From Desemzia sp045528445 (GTDB lineage: Bacteria; Bacillota; Bacilli; Lactobacillales; Carnobacteriaceae), in contig NZ_JBGQQU010000014.1 of the NCBI RefSeq assembly GCF_045528445.1, positions 3,415-67,414 of the forward strand: a stretch of 64,000 nt of DNA. Reading direction: 5' to 3'. This document shows, one piece after another, positions 7,645 through 15,472 of this stretch. The first letter of the stretch is position 1. Every line of letters begins with the position of its first letter. Below the pieces are notes generated by a model. It was given only the letters and a program-made list of their open reading frames with translations. It searched no databases and was not told the DNA's origin. The position numbers and the translations under genes were made by a program.

Positions 7645-8613
7645 ATGTCTAGTCAAGAAGTTTGGGTATACGCAGAAAAACATGTAGGTATCATCCAGCC
7701 GGTTACGTATCAATTAATTACAAAAGCAAAAGAAATTGCCGGCGATAAAAAAGTAGTGGTCATTTTATTTGAAGCAACAGATAAAAATCTGGAAGAAAAC
7801 ATCAAAGAGTATGGTCCCGATGAAATCATTGTAGTAAAGGATGACCGTTTGAAAGATGCAGCGGATTCTGAAATTGCCAGCTTAATGGCAGAGTTGGCAG
7901 CACAACGTCAGCCTAATAGCATTCTATTTGGCGCAACAGTTGTTGGCCGCTCAATAGCACCACGTTTACAAGCTAAGTTGAATACAGGTTTGACTTCTGA
8001 TTGCTTGAACTTAGCATTTGATGGGGATTTATTGGTCCAAACTAAACCCTCTTATGGCGATAATATCATGTGCGAAATCATCTGTCCGGATCATCGTCCG
8101 CAAATGGCTTCTGTACGACCAAATACATTTGAAGCTAAGAAAATCAGTGATCCATCAGTCACAGTAACAGAAGTGACGGACCTGACCTTTAAAGCAGCAA
8201 AACGTGTGAAAATTATCGAAGAAACTCCTTTATTGTCTAAAAGCGACAGTATTGCCAATGCGGATCGGGTCATTGCATTGGGACGCGGTGCAGTTGATGA
8301 TAAGGTGCTTGCTTTAGCAGAAGAACTAGCTCGGAAACTGGGAGCAAAAATCGGAGTTACTCGTCCTTTAACAGATCATCCTAAATTCAGCGGAGATGAT
8401 CAAATTGGCCAGTCCGGTAATACGATTTCACCGAAACTATTGATAAACTTGGGTATTCATGGAGCTGTACAGTATACAACAGGGATTGGAAATGCCGAAT
8501 TGGTGATTTCTGTTAACAAAGATTCAGAAGCGCCTATTTTTAATTATTCAGACTTTAGTTATATTGGAGATTCAGCCGAATTTTTAGAAGGCTTTTTAAA
8601 AGTGGTTCAGTAA
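7645..8613 (+). CDS. etfA: Electron transfer flavoprotein alpha subunit
   Basis: The protein has 322 residues, the usual length. An N-terminal ETF domain (VWVYAEKHVGIIQPVTYQL) is followed by the C-terminal FAD domain with GRGAVDD, the IGQSGNTISPKL segment, GIHGAVQYTTGI and VISVNKDSEAPIFNYSDF, all typical FAD contacts. It is 15 bases behind etfB with AGAGAGGTGG before the ATG, and it closes the operon ahead of a very strong terminator. The partner is the acyl-CoA dehydrogenase at 5699; no ETF:quinone oxidoreductase is present in the window. Confidence 0.95.
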   Translation: MSSQEVWVYAEKHVGIIQPVTYQLITKAKEIAGDKKVVVILFEATDKNLEENIKEYGPDEIIVVKDDRLKDAADSEIASLMAELAAQRQPNSILFGATVVGRSIAPRLQAKLNTGLTSDCLNLAFDGDLLVQTKPSYGDNIMCEIICPDHRPQMASVRPNTFEAKKISDPSVTVTEVTDLTFKAAKRVKIIEETPLLSKSDSIANADRVIALGRGAVDDKVLALAEELARKLGAKIGVTRPLTDHPKFSGDDQIGQSGNTISPKLLINLGIHGAVQYTTGIGNAELVISVNKDSEAPIFNYSDFSYIGDSAEFLEGFLKVVQ

Positions 8614-8656
8614 AAATGTTTTGATGAGTAAACCTTTCGAATGAAAAAATAAAAAT

Positions 8657-8708
8657 AACAACCTCCAAAAGTTAGAGTACAATCTAAACTTTTGGAGGTT
8701 GTTTTTAT
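8657..8708 (+). terminator. Strong terminator after etfA
   Basis: About 20 bases (AACAACCTCCAAAAGTTAGA) pair with TCTAAACTTTTGGAGGTTGTT, with a run of T after it. The arms resemble the end of an insertion sequence, since a transposase-like start codon context follows at once. Confidence 0.85.
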
Positions 8709-8757
8709 GGTACAGTATAAGGGAGAAATTAAGGTTAAAGTTGTTCAAATAATCTAA
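8707..8757 (+). pseudogene. Possible transposase start remnant (IS150/IS3-like)
   Basis: An ATG directly after the inverted repeat opens MVQYKGEIKVKVVQII before a stop. Starts such as M-x-K-Y-S-x-E-x-K-x-K-V-V-Q are usual for IS3-family OrfA proteins. Only 16 codons remain and the sequence to 8840 is not coding. This is tentative. Confidence 0.3.
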
Positions 8758-8844
8758 TCGGCACTTTGAACGACGAACAACAGAACATCAATAGTAGAAA
8801 TACAGAAGTTAAATAAATAATGAAGCAAACAGGAGGAAGAACAA

Positions 8845-9861
8845 ATGAAATACACAAAACTTGGAAATTCAGACTTAATGGTTTCAAGAATTTGCTTAGG
8901 CTGTATGGGATTTGGCGATTCAAAAGCGGGACAACATTCTTGGGTAATTGATGAGGAGCAGACGCGTGAGATTATCAAGTATAGTTTAGATAAAGGAATC
9001 AACTTTTTTGATACAGCGATTGCTTATCAAAATGGGACGAGTGAACAATACGTCGGAAGAGCCTTAAATGATTTTGCTAAACGGGAAGATGTAGTTGTAG
9101 CGACCAAGTTTTTGCCTCGTACAGATCAAGAAATCGAACAAAATATTTCTGGAAAAGAACATGTTTTAAATTCTTTGGACCAGAGTTTGAAAAATCTTGG
9201 TATGGATTATGTAGATTTGTACATTTATCATATGTGGGATTATAGAACACCTATGTACGAAATTTTAGATGGACTAGCAGAAGCTGTAAAATCAAGAAAG
9301 GTTCGTGAGATAGGCATTTCAAATTGCTTTGCTTACCAAGTAGCTCAAGCCAATGCGTTAGCTGAAAAAGAAGGTTTTCCTAAGTTTGTTTCTGTCCAAG
9401 GACATTACAACTTGATTGCTCGAGAAGAAGAACGTGAAATGTTTCAATATTGTCAGGAAAATAATATTGCTTTGACTCCATACAGTGCACTAGCCTCTGG
9501 TCGTCTTGCAAAACACTCAAACGAGATTTCAAAAAGGCAAAAAGAAGATACGTATGCAAAATCAAAATATGATTCCACTTGGGAACAAGATCATCAAATC
9601 ATTAAACGAGTAGAAGAATTGGCTGAAAAGCGGCAAGTATCAATGAGTGAAATCTCTATTGCGTGGCTGTTGACTAAAGTGACTTCTCCAGTAGTAGGAG
9701 CAACTAAAGTAAAACACATTGAAACAGCTGTTGATGCTGTAAATCTGCAATTATCTACTGATGAGATCATCTATCTTGAAGAGTTATATGTTCCCCATGA
9801 GTTAGTTGGCGTAATGGCTCAGACACAGCCTGGAAAAAGGATAAAAAATAAGAACGATTAA
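8845..9861 (+). CDS. Aldo/keto reductase
   Basis: This is an NADPH-dependent reductase of the (beta/alpha)8-barrel AKR family, 338 residues. The catalytic tetrad is visible: Asp56 and Tyr61 (FFDTAIAYQNGTSE), Lys88 (VATKF) and His129 (LYIYHMWD). The C-terminal cofactor segment (SPVVGATKVKHIETAV) is complete. AGGAGG stands before the ATG. It is monocistronic between two terminators. It belongs to the YghZ/GsrR-like oxidoreductases, but the substrate cannot be read from sequence. Confidence 0.93.
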   Translation: MKYTKLGNSDLMVSRICLGCMGFGDSKAGQHSWVIDEEQTREIIKYSLDKGINFFDTAIAYQNGTSEQYVGRALNDFAKREDVVVATKFLPRTDQEIEQNISGKEHVLNSLDQSLKNLGMDYVDLYIYHMWDYRTPMYEILDGLAEAVKSRKVREIGISNCFAYQVAQANALAEKEGFPKFVSVQGHYNLIAREEEREMFQYCQENNIALTPYSALASGRLAKHSNEISKRQKEDTYAKSKYDSTWEQDHQIIKRVEELAEKRQVSMSEISIAWLLTKVTSPVVGATKVKHIETAVDAVNLQLSTDEIIYLEELYVPHELVGVMAQTQPGKRIKNKND

Positions 9862-9897
9862 AATAAAGCGTTTTTCGATTGTACTCAAATAAAGATT

Positions 9898-9936
9898 TAA
9901 AAGGCTTGATCCATATAGCGATTAAGCCTTTTTGGT
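9898..9936 (+). terminator. Terminator after the aldo/keto reductase gene
   Basis: TTAAAAGGCTT pairs with AAGCCTTTTTGG across a 15-nt loop, ending in T-rich sequence. Confidence 0.8.
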
Positions 9937-10145
9937 TATTCCAGAATTGGATTTAATAAAGTTAAAAAGCTGATTGCGGTATGATAAACTAAAAAGGAGT
10001 TTTAGAATAAATTTGAGAGTGTCTCATTGTAGAAACTCTTCAAGAAGTTTTGTTGAGAGATATAGAAACTTGTAACAAGTTAGCAGTGGCAATAAAATAA
10101 GACATTGTTTTAATGCTACATAATAAATATAAAAGGGGAATACAG

Positions 10146-11186
10146 ATGATTATTGGTGTAACTAAAAAAACACAGCCTTTATTTTCTGCTTTACCAACTA
10201 TCGAGGATAAAGAAAATGGGAAACGATTTGCACAAGTTAATCCATTATTTTCGTGGCACGCGAACTATATCAACGTCAATCGAAAGAAGATTCTGATTCT
10301 TCTCAATGATCAAACCTATACACCTATTATTCTACATGATATTAATGCACAAAAGAAAAAGCAATTGCCGGAATTGATTTCTGAAGCGATTCACGTGGCC
10401 TTTGATATCGCTGGGGTTTCCAATGAGAAAACGGAAGAATATTTAAAGGTTGCTGGAGAAATTCAAGTAACCACTACATCTAATCGTTCGGTACTTGGAA
10501 GTGTCAATTTGGTGATAGCAGATTTAAGTTTTTTTAGATTGAACATGAATCAAACGATAAACAGTGAAGCCATGACTTTTTTCAGTAATTATATTCATAC
10601 TCAATTATTTAAACAAGGGTATGGGAGTAGTGTGGAAGCTCTGAAAGAGGCTTTGAATAAACCATTGAGAATAGAAGAGGCTGTTGAAAAGTCCCCTTAC
10701 TTCATTGAAAAGACATGGGATTACAGTCAGGTTCCTCTATTAGATGATTGGAATATATCTGAAGAAAAATGGGAGGAATTTAGAGATCTTTTAGTGGAAC
10801 ACAATGAAAAAATGTTAATGGAGTTCAAAAGATATCTGGTAGAGGGAAAAGGCTTAAGTAAAAAAACAGCTAAACGTCATGCTGACCAGCTTGATTTTTA
10901 TCTTAATATTTATTTAACGGATTACGAAAAAGCAACTCCTGTTGACTCTGGTGATTCGGTAGACTCTTTTCTAGGCGATTTCATTGTGCGAAAAGACTTA
11001 ATGAGTTCAAAGACATCATTGAAACAAACCGGTTCAGCTCTGAAAAAACTTTACCAGTTTTTGTATGAAGCTGGTGAAATTTCTGAAAATGATTTAGACG
11101 ACACTAATGAATTTATCAAATCCGGAATTCAAGAAGGAGAAGAACTGCTAAGCTCTATTATGGACGATGATGATCTTTGGTTTTAG
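10146..11186 (+). CDS. DUF6933-like protein with a C-terminal integrase-SAM-like region
   Basis: The start at 10146 is chosen because AAAAGGGG lies 8 bases upstream; an ATG at 10113 has no such site. The protein has 346 residues. Residues 1-170 match the pattern I know from DUF6933 (MIIGVTKKTQPLF..., then NPLFSWHANYINVNRKKILILLND). Residues about 215-320 (FKRYLVEGKGLSKKTAKRHADQLDFYLN...TSLKQTGSALKKLYQFLYEAGEI) resemble the N-terminal core-binding domain of tyrosine recombinases. The catalytic domain with its R-H-R-Y residues is missing. The tail is very acidic (MDDDDLWF). Function is unknown; a regulatory or nucleic-acid-binding role is possible. Confidence 0.6.
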   Translation: MIIGVTKKTQPLFSALPTIEDKENGKRFAQVNPLFSWHANYINVNRKKILILLNDQTYTPIILHDINAQKKKQLPELISEAIHVAFDIAGVSNEKTEEYLKVAGEIQVTTTSNRSVLGSVNLVIADLSFFRLNMNQTINSEAMTFFSNYIHTQLFKQGYGSSVEALKEALNKPLRIEEAVEKSPYFIEKTWDYSQVPLLDDWNISEEKWEEFRDLLVEHNEKMLMEFKRYLVEGKGLSKKTAKRHADQLDFYLNIYLTDYEKATPVDSGDSVDSFLGDFIVRKDLMSSKTSLKQTGSALKKLYQFLYEAGEISENDLDDTNEFIKSGIQEGEELLSSIMDDDDLWF

Positions 11187-11204
11187 GAATAGAAAAATGA
11201 AAAG

Positions 11205-11578
11205 GGACTGTTTATAGATGAATTTGGAAGAATAAAGGCAGCGTATTTTAACTGGACTTATATACAACGATTTGACGAATGAGATAGTTGAAGCAAGAGA
11301 AACAGTCATTTTGCTTATCAATGAAAACAATAACAGATTTGGAAAATCATCTGTTGAAAGAGAACCATTCTCAAGAAGGTAATCAAGTCTACCGGAGAAA
11401 ACGTCCATTTGGAGCCGGAGCTCATCTCAATCAAGGCTTCACAATAGGAGACAACGCGGTTATTGGTTCAGGGAGTGTTGTCTCCAAATATATTCCGTCT
11501 AATGTGATTGCAGCGGGAGTGCCGTATAAAGTGATTCGAGAAATCACCGAGGAAGACAAAACGGGATATAAACCGTAA
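11205..11578 (+). pseudogene. Broken maltose/galactoside O-acetyltransferase gene
   Basis: Pieces of a hexapeptide-repeat acetyltransferase lie in different frames. Around 11380-11422 one frame reads KVIKSTGENVHLEPE, the segment just before the hexapeptide core. From about 11418 another frame reads GAHLNQGFTIGDNAVIGSGSVVSKYIPSN and on to VIREITEEDKTGYKP, the C-terminal coil. The roughly 80 residues that should lie between, including the catalytic His, are absent, and the frames disagree. The gene has thus lost its middle and shifted frame. Such enzymes acetylate sugars with acetyl-CoA. Confidence 0.7.
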
Positions 11579-11661
11579 AATTTTAATTACGGCAAAACTA
11601 GAAACTATTTTATTACAAGTTAAAAAACTTTCTATCGAATATTTGACTAATATCCTATCCA

Positions 11662-11690
11662 TTGAATCAATGGACTGTCCTTGATATAAT
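11662..11690 (+). promoter_or_regulatory. Sigma-A promoter of the ABC-F gene
   Basis: TTGAAT (11662-11667) and TATAAT (11685-11690) are exactly 17 bases apart. The expected start is near 11697, leaving a leader of about 250 nt before the ABC-F start codon. Confidence 0.8.
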
Positions 11691-11720
11691 GTACCCAATA
11701 AATCGAAAGGTTGTGCCTAA

Positions 11721-11735
11721 ATGTACACTATCTAA
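11721..11735 (+). CDS. Four-codon leader peptide MYTI
   Basis: GAAAGG at 11705-11710 stands 10 bases before ATG TAC ACT ATC TAA. Very short upstream ORFs of this type are known in attenuated antibiotic-resistance ABC-F genes, where a stalled ribosome shifts the leader RNA fold. The assignment follows from position and ribosome site only. Confidence 0.5.
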   Translation: MYTI

Positions 11736-11886
11736 ACAAATCGTAATTGAAGAAGAAACAGATTCTGCTGACAAAGTAGGTTTCTTTGCAACGGTTTTTT
11801 TAGATACTTCATTTAAACAACTTTTGAATCGGAAATGGTGTTCCGTCATAGGCGCACCATCCTTCTACCGTTTAAATGAAATTACC

Positions 11887-11925
11887 CGACTGTCTGCAGA
11901 AACTTGCTGGCGGTCGTTTTTGTTT
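11887..11925 (+). terminator. Attenuator hairpin in front of the ABC-F gene
   Basis: CGACTGTCTGC and GCTGGCGGTCG pair with two G-U wobbles and one mismatch, and TTTTTGTTT follows. The hairpin ends only about 20 bases before the ABC-F ATG, so transcription would stop in the leader unless the fold is changed. Confidence 0.6.
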
Positions 11926-11945
11926 ATTAGACAGGGGGAATCAGT

Positions 11946-13487
11946 ATGCTACAAGTGAAAAATTTGACCTTGCATCATTTAATGGATTTGAAAGAGATTG
12001 TTAAAGCACTGAGTTTTACCGTCAATCCTGGAGACAAAGTAGCCATCATCGGTGAGGAAGGAAATGGAAAGTCAACCTTACTGAAATGGATCATGGGAAA
12101 TGAAAGTATTGAATCCTATATTCAAGCAGATGGAGAGGTGATCAATCAATTCAGTAGCACCGCTTATTTGCCACAGTCTTTACATCGAGAATTTGAAGAG
12201 CTTACTCTGGATAAGTATTTCTTTGGACAAAGTGACGTTGTCGATATGGACTACCAGCAATTGTATCAAGTGGTCGGCCAGCTCGGCTTTGATGCAGATA
12301 GTTTAACAAGTTCTCAACGGTTAAGCAGTCTGTCTGGGGGAGAGAAGATTAAAGTCCAACTGTTAAAAGCACTTGCGAAAGATCCTGATCTGCTATTGCT
12401 AGATGAGCCTTCTAATGACTTAGACTTGGATACAGTTCGTTGGTTGGAACACTTTATCAAATCAACTCCTTTAACCGTAATGTTTATTTCACACGACGAA
12501 TCTTTACTGGCGGCCACAGCAACAAAAGTTATCCAACTTGAGTTGTTACAGCACAAGACAATTCCAGTTGCGACTGTATCAAATTTGTCCTACAAAGAAT
12601 ACATTGAGCAAAGAGAAGCGCGCTTTGAACACCAATCTCAAGTCGCCAACAAGCAACGTGAAGAACACCAGAAGCAAATGGAAAAATATCGCCAAATCGA
12701 AAGCAGTGTGCACCACGCACAAGGGAGTGTTTCTAGAGCAGCCGCAGCAGAGGGACGCTTGCTGAAAAAGAAAATGCACGCCGTAAAATCAATGGGAAGA
12801 CGATTTGAACGAGAAAAAGAAAATTTTGAAGACATTCCAATTCAAGAAGACGCTATTTTAGTGAAATTCTCAAACACTAAACCGTTGCCTGCAAATAAAA
12901 TCATTCTTCATTTGGAAGATGCCAATATAAAATTAGGAGATAAAGTGTTAGCACAATCACTAAACTTATTAGTAAGAACGCCCCAAAAGATAGGCATTAT
13001 CGGGAAAAATGGAGTAGGGAAAAGTACCCTGTTGAAACAATTGTGGACAACATTAAGCCAGCGCACGGATATTGAAGCTGGATATATGCCACAAAACTAT
13101 GCAGATTATTTAGACTTAGAAGATACACCAGTTGAGTTTTTGAGTGAAACTGGGGAAAGCGATGAACGCACTCAAGTAATGACTTATTTGGGAAGCATGC
13201 GTTTCACTGCAGATGAGATGCACCACTCAATCCAATCTTTATCGGGGGGACAACAAGCTAAACTGTTGTTACTGAAAATTGATTTATCCGGGCAAAATGT
13301 GTTGCTCCTAGACGAACCTACACGGAATTTTTCGCCGCTTTCCCAACTGGAACTAAGAAAGCTCTTCAAGAAATTCGAAGGATCCATCATTACCGTTTCA
13401 CATGATAGGAAGTTTTTGAAAGAAGTCTGCGATCAAGTGTATGAATTGAGAGAAGATGAATTGGTCAGAGTAGAAGCACAATTGTAA
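11946..13487 (+). CDS. ABC-F family ATPase (ribosome protection / antibiotic resistance type)
   Basis: This 513-residue soluble protein has two ABC cassettes and no membrane domain. Walker A motifs are GEEGNGKST (36-44) and GKNGVGKST (353-361); signatures are LSGGE and LSGGQ; Walker B motifs are LLLLDEPSNDLDLD and VLLLDEPTRNFSPLS. The linker at about 200-310 is rich in charge and contains the P-site tRNA-interacting helices of the family. The second cassette replaces the usual N-(D/H)-L-D by RNFSP, as seen in several resistance-type ABC-Fs. GACAGGGGG precedes the ATG. An attenuator leader with a short uORF points to induction by a ribosome-targeting drug. Drug specificity cannot be told. Confidence 0.88.
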   Translation: MLQVKNLTLHHLMDLKEIVKALSFTVNPGDKVAIIGEEGNGKSTLLKWIMGNESIESYIQADGEVINQFSSTAYLPQSLHREFEELTLDKYFFGQSDVVDMDYQQLYQVVGQLGFDADSLTSSQRLSSLSGGEKIKVQLLKALAKDPDLLLLDEPSNDLDLDTVRWLEHFIKSTPLTVMFISHDESLLAATATKVIQLELLQHKTIPVATVSNLSYKEYIEQREARFEHQSQVANKQREEHQKQMEKYRQIESSVHHAQGSVSRAAAAEGRLLKKKMHAVKSMGRRFEREKENFEDIPIQEDAILVKFSNTKPLPANKIILHLEDANIKLGDKVLAQSLNLLVRTPQKIGIIGKNGVGKSTLLKQLWTTLSQRTDIEAGYMPQNYADYLDLEDTPVEFLSETGESDERTQVMTYLGSMRFTADEMHHSIQSLSGGQQAKLLLLKIDLSGQNVLLLDEPTRNFSPLSQLELRKLFKKFEGSIITVSHDRKFLKEVCDQVYELREDELVRVEAQL

Positions 13488-13701
13488 TGAGTCGAGCACA
13501 ACCTAACTTATTTATACGTTGAATTTTTTACGAATCTGGCGTTTTTTTAACAGTTATACATTGAATATCAACTAAATGGATTCTCTTCTCACAAAACGTA
13601 TACATGATTTTATCCAAAAACATGTATTAATAAAAGTTGTACGCTATGTTATAATAATAGAGGAGTTCATGGAAACGGATACATTAAAAAAGAGAGGTAC
13701 T

Positions 13702-14463
13702 ATGACCAAACTAGGCATACAGATTTCAAGCGTTAAAAAATATCTTCAAACCCCTGAGGGAGTATTAGAATCGTTCAGAAAAGTCAGCGACATCGGTTAT
13801 GATACCATTCAAATCCAATGGATCAATCCTGAAGTCCCAATCGAATTCATTCAGGCTGCTTTGAAAGAAACGAATTTGAAATGTATAGGGACACAGGATT
13901 ATTACGATGTGGTCATGGAACATTTGGATGAGGTCATTGAAATGAACGACCTCTGGGGTGGTACTTATATTACCGTCAGTGGGCTACCAGAGCGCTACCA
14001 ATCTTATGAGGGCTGTCTGGAGTATGCAAAGGAATTGAACAAGCTTTCAGAATTTCTTGAAACCAAAGAGAAAATTTTAAACTTCCATCCAAGACAAAAG
14101 GATGTGTTTCAATATGGGGATAAAAATTCTCTTGAAATCATTTTCGAAAATACGAGAAACGAATTCCAGTTTTTATTAGACATCTATCAGATCATTCACA
14201 GCGGTTTAGATCCGATTGAATGGATTTATAAGGTGCAAGGACGAAATGATGTGGTCCACTTCAAGGATGGGGTTGAGGAACCAAAAGGCCAACAGTTGCT
14301 TATGCCTGTTGGACAAGGTTCAATCCCATGGGAACCCATCTTTGACGCTACAATTGAAACGGGTGTAAAGTACGCTTTCGCTGAACAAGAGACCTTTGAG
14401 AAAGAGCCTTTCCAATGTTTAAAAGAAAGCTACGATTATCTTGTAATGAATGGCATAAAGTAA
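13702..14463 (+). CDS. Sugar phosphate isomerase/epimerase (xylose isomerase-like TIM barrel)
   Basis: The ATG at 13702 follows AGAGAGG, giving 253 residues; upstream in-frame starts lack a ribosome site, and an extended -10 (TGTTATAAT) lies at about 13645-13655. The protein opens with LGIQISSVKKYLQTPEGVLESFRKVSDIGYDTIQIQW, typical of this family. It has likely metal ligands: an Asp/His pair (YYDVVMEHLDEV), His in LNFHPRQ, the VVHFKDG segment and Glu in FAEQETF. These enzymes act on sugars or inositols. The substrate is unknown and no pathway partner is adjacent. Confidence 0.8.
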   Translation: MTKLGIQISSVKKYLQTPEGVLESFRKVSDIGYDTIQIQWINPEVPIEFIQAALKETNLKCIGTQDYYDVVMEHLDEVIEMNDLWGGTYITVSGLPERYQSYEGCLEYAKELNKLSEFLETKEKILNFHPRQKDVFQYGDKNSLEIIFENTRNEFQFLLDIYQIIHSGLDPIEWIYKVQGRNDVVHFKDGVEEPKGQQLLMPVGQGSIPWEPIFDATIETGVKYAFAEQETFEKEPFQCLKESYDYLVMNGIK

Positions 14464-14479
14464 AACATATTGGTGATTC

Positions 14480-14521
14480 TAAAAAAGCCGAATCCTTAGC
14501 TTAAGGATTCGACTTTTTTAA
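14480..14521 (+). terminator. Terminator after the isomerase gene
   Basis: AAAAAGCCGAATCCTTA pairs with TTAAGGATTCGACTTTTTT around a 2-4 nt loop; a single mismatch interrupts the stem. Confidence 0.88.
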
Positions 14522-14531
14522 TTTGATATTT

Positions 14532-14780
14532 ATGCTTGGATTACTAATTTACTATTTTGACTACAATGGTCAAACGGTAAAAATAACTGAAAAAGTCATT
14601 TTTACCAAATCAATTCCCTTCGCTCAAATTATCGGAAGTCAGTTTTCATTAGTAGATACGAATTACCAAACTATTGGTTTCAATAATGAATTAAAAACGA
14701 TGTTCAATACGATACTCGTCAATGAGGATAGTCAAGATGAGGTCTATGAACCTATTCTGGATGGATGGATAGAAAGATAA
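14532..14780 (+). CDS. Short hypothetical ORF, possibly a gene remnant
   Basis: An open frame of about 83 codons starts right behind the terminator at 14520, without a convincing ribosome site. The product (LIYYFDYNGQTVKITEKVIFTKSIPFAQ... to LDGWIER) has mixed composition like a real soluble protein, and no family is recognised. It could be the tail of a decayed gene. Codon use is not obviously different from its neighbours. Confidence 0.25.
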   Translation: MLGLLIYYFDYNGQTVKITEKVIFTKSIPFAQIIGSQFSLVDTNYQTIGFNNELKTMFNTILVNEDSQDEVYEPILDGWIER

Positions 14781-14890
14781 GTGACAATAAAAGGTGTTTT
14801 TATTATACTATTGGTAACGGTTACGTTGAGTTGATTATATCAATAAAAACCGTTGGCGAAAATATAAAGTGATGAATAGGAGAGTATAAA

Positions 14891-15271
14891 ATGCACATCG
14901 AACACATAGCACTATGGGTAAAAGACCTGAAAGGTGCAAAAGAATTCTATTGCAATTATTTTGGAGCCACTTCAAATGATGTTTACCATAACCCTACAAA
15001 AGGATTTAAATCTTATTTTCTAACATTTGCGGAAGGTGCTCGATTGGAATTGATGACGCGTACAGATGTGACAGAAGCTCATGAACCAGCAATGTTAGGA
15101 TGGGCACATCTGGCGATTTCAGTAGGCAGCAAAGAAAAAGTAGATCAACTGACAGAACAATTGATCCAAGACGGCTACCGCTGCCAAGGACAACCACGCA
15201 CAACAGGCGATGGCTATTATGAAAGTGTGATCGAAGACCCTGAAGGAAATTGGATAGAGATCACAAAATAG
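14891..15271 (+). CDS. VOC/glyoxalase-like protein, copy 1
   Basis: The 126-residue protein has the paired beta-alpha-beta-beta-beta units of the vicinal oxygen chelate fold. His5 (MHIEHIALWVKDL), Glu54 region (ARLELMTR), His in LGWAHLAISVG and Glu in EDPEGNWIEI are the usual metal-binding positions, as in lactoylglutathione lyase-type or SMU-type VOC enzymes. GGAGAG precedes the ATG. A copy at 22784 differs at only seven residues, nearly all in the first 33. The pair brackets the peptide-transporter locus. Substrate unknown. Confidence 0.85.
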   Translation: MHIEHIALWVKDLKGAKEFYCNYFGATSNDVYHNPTKGFKSYFLTFAEGARLELMTRTDVTEAHEPAMLGWAHLAISVGSKEKVDQLTEQLIQDGYRCQGQPRTTGDGYYESVIEDPEGNWIEITK

Positions 15272-15404
15272 AAATAGTAAGCCCTTATGCTTTAGTGTTA
15301 ACAGCGCTTTAATACAGTGCTGTTATCCTGAATTATTCTGGATATATAATGTTTTTAAGATGAAGATCGAGGAAAGTAGTTGCAGCTATAATCTATAGGT
15401 TGAA

Positions 15405-15459
15405 ACAAATAAAAATCAGTAGTAAGGATCCTGTGTTTTACAGGATCCTTACTACTGAT
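15405..15459 (-). terminator. Terminator of the peptide-transporter operon
   Basis: ATCAGTAGTAAGGATCCTGT pairs perfectly over 20 bp with its complement across a 5-nt loop. On the minus strand it is followed by TTTTTATTT. Confidence 0.93.
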
Positions 15460-15472
15460 AAAGTATTTCAGC

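Noticed and set aside
9961..10080. Possible 20-codon ORF behind AAAAAGGAG upstream of the DUF6933 gene
   Set aside because: The only start is a TTG at a long distance from the ribosome site, and the composition is not protein-like. The region is more likely promoter and leader.
11691..11958. Open frame of about 98 codons before the ABC-F gene
   Set aside because: It begins inside the promoter, has no ribosome site, and overlaps the attenuator and the ABC-F start. It is better read as untranslated leader.
14831..14843. TTGAT-TAT-ATCAA as a third FNR-type site
   Set aside because: The half-sites are 3 bases apart where FNR-type proteins need 4, and no -10 lies at the right distance.
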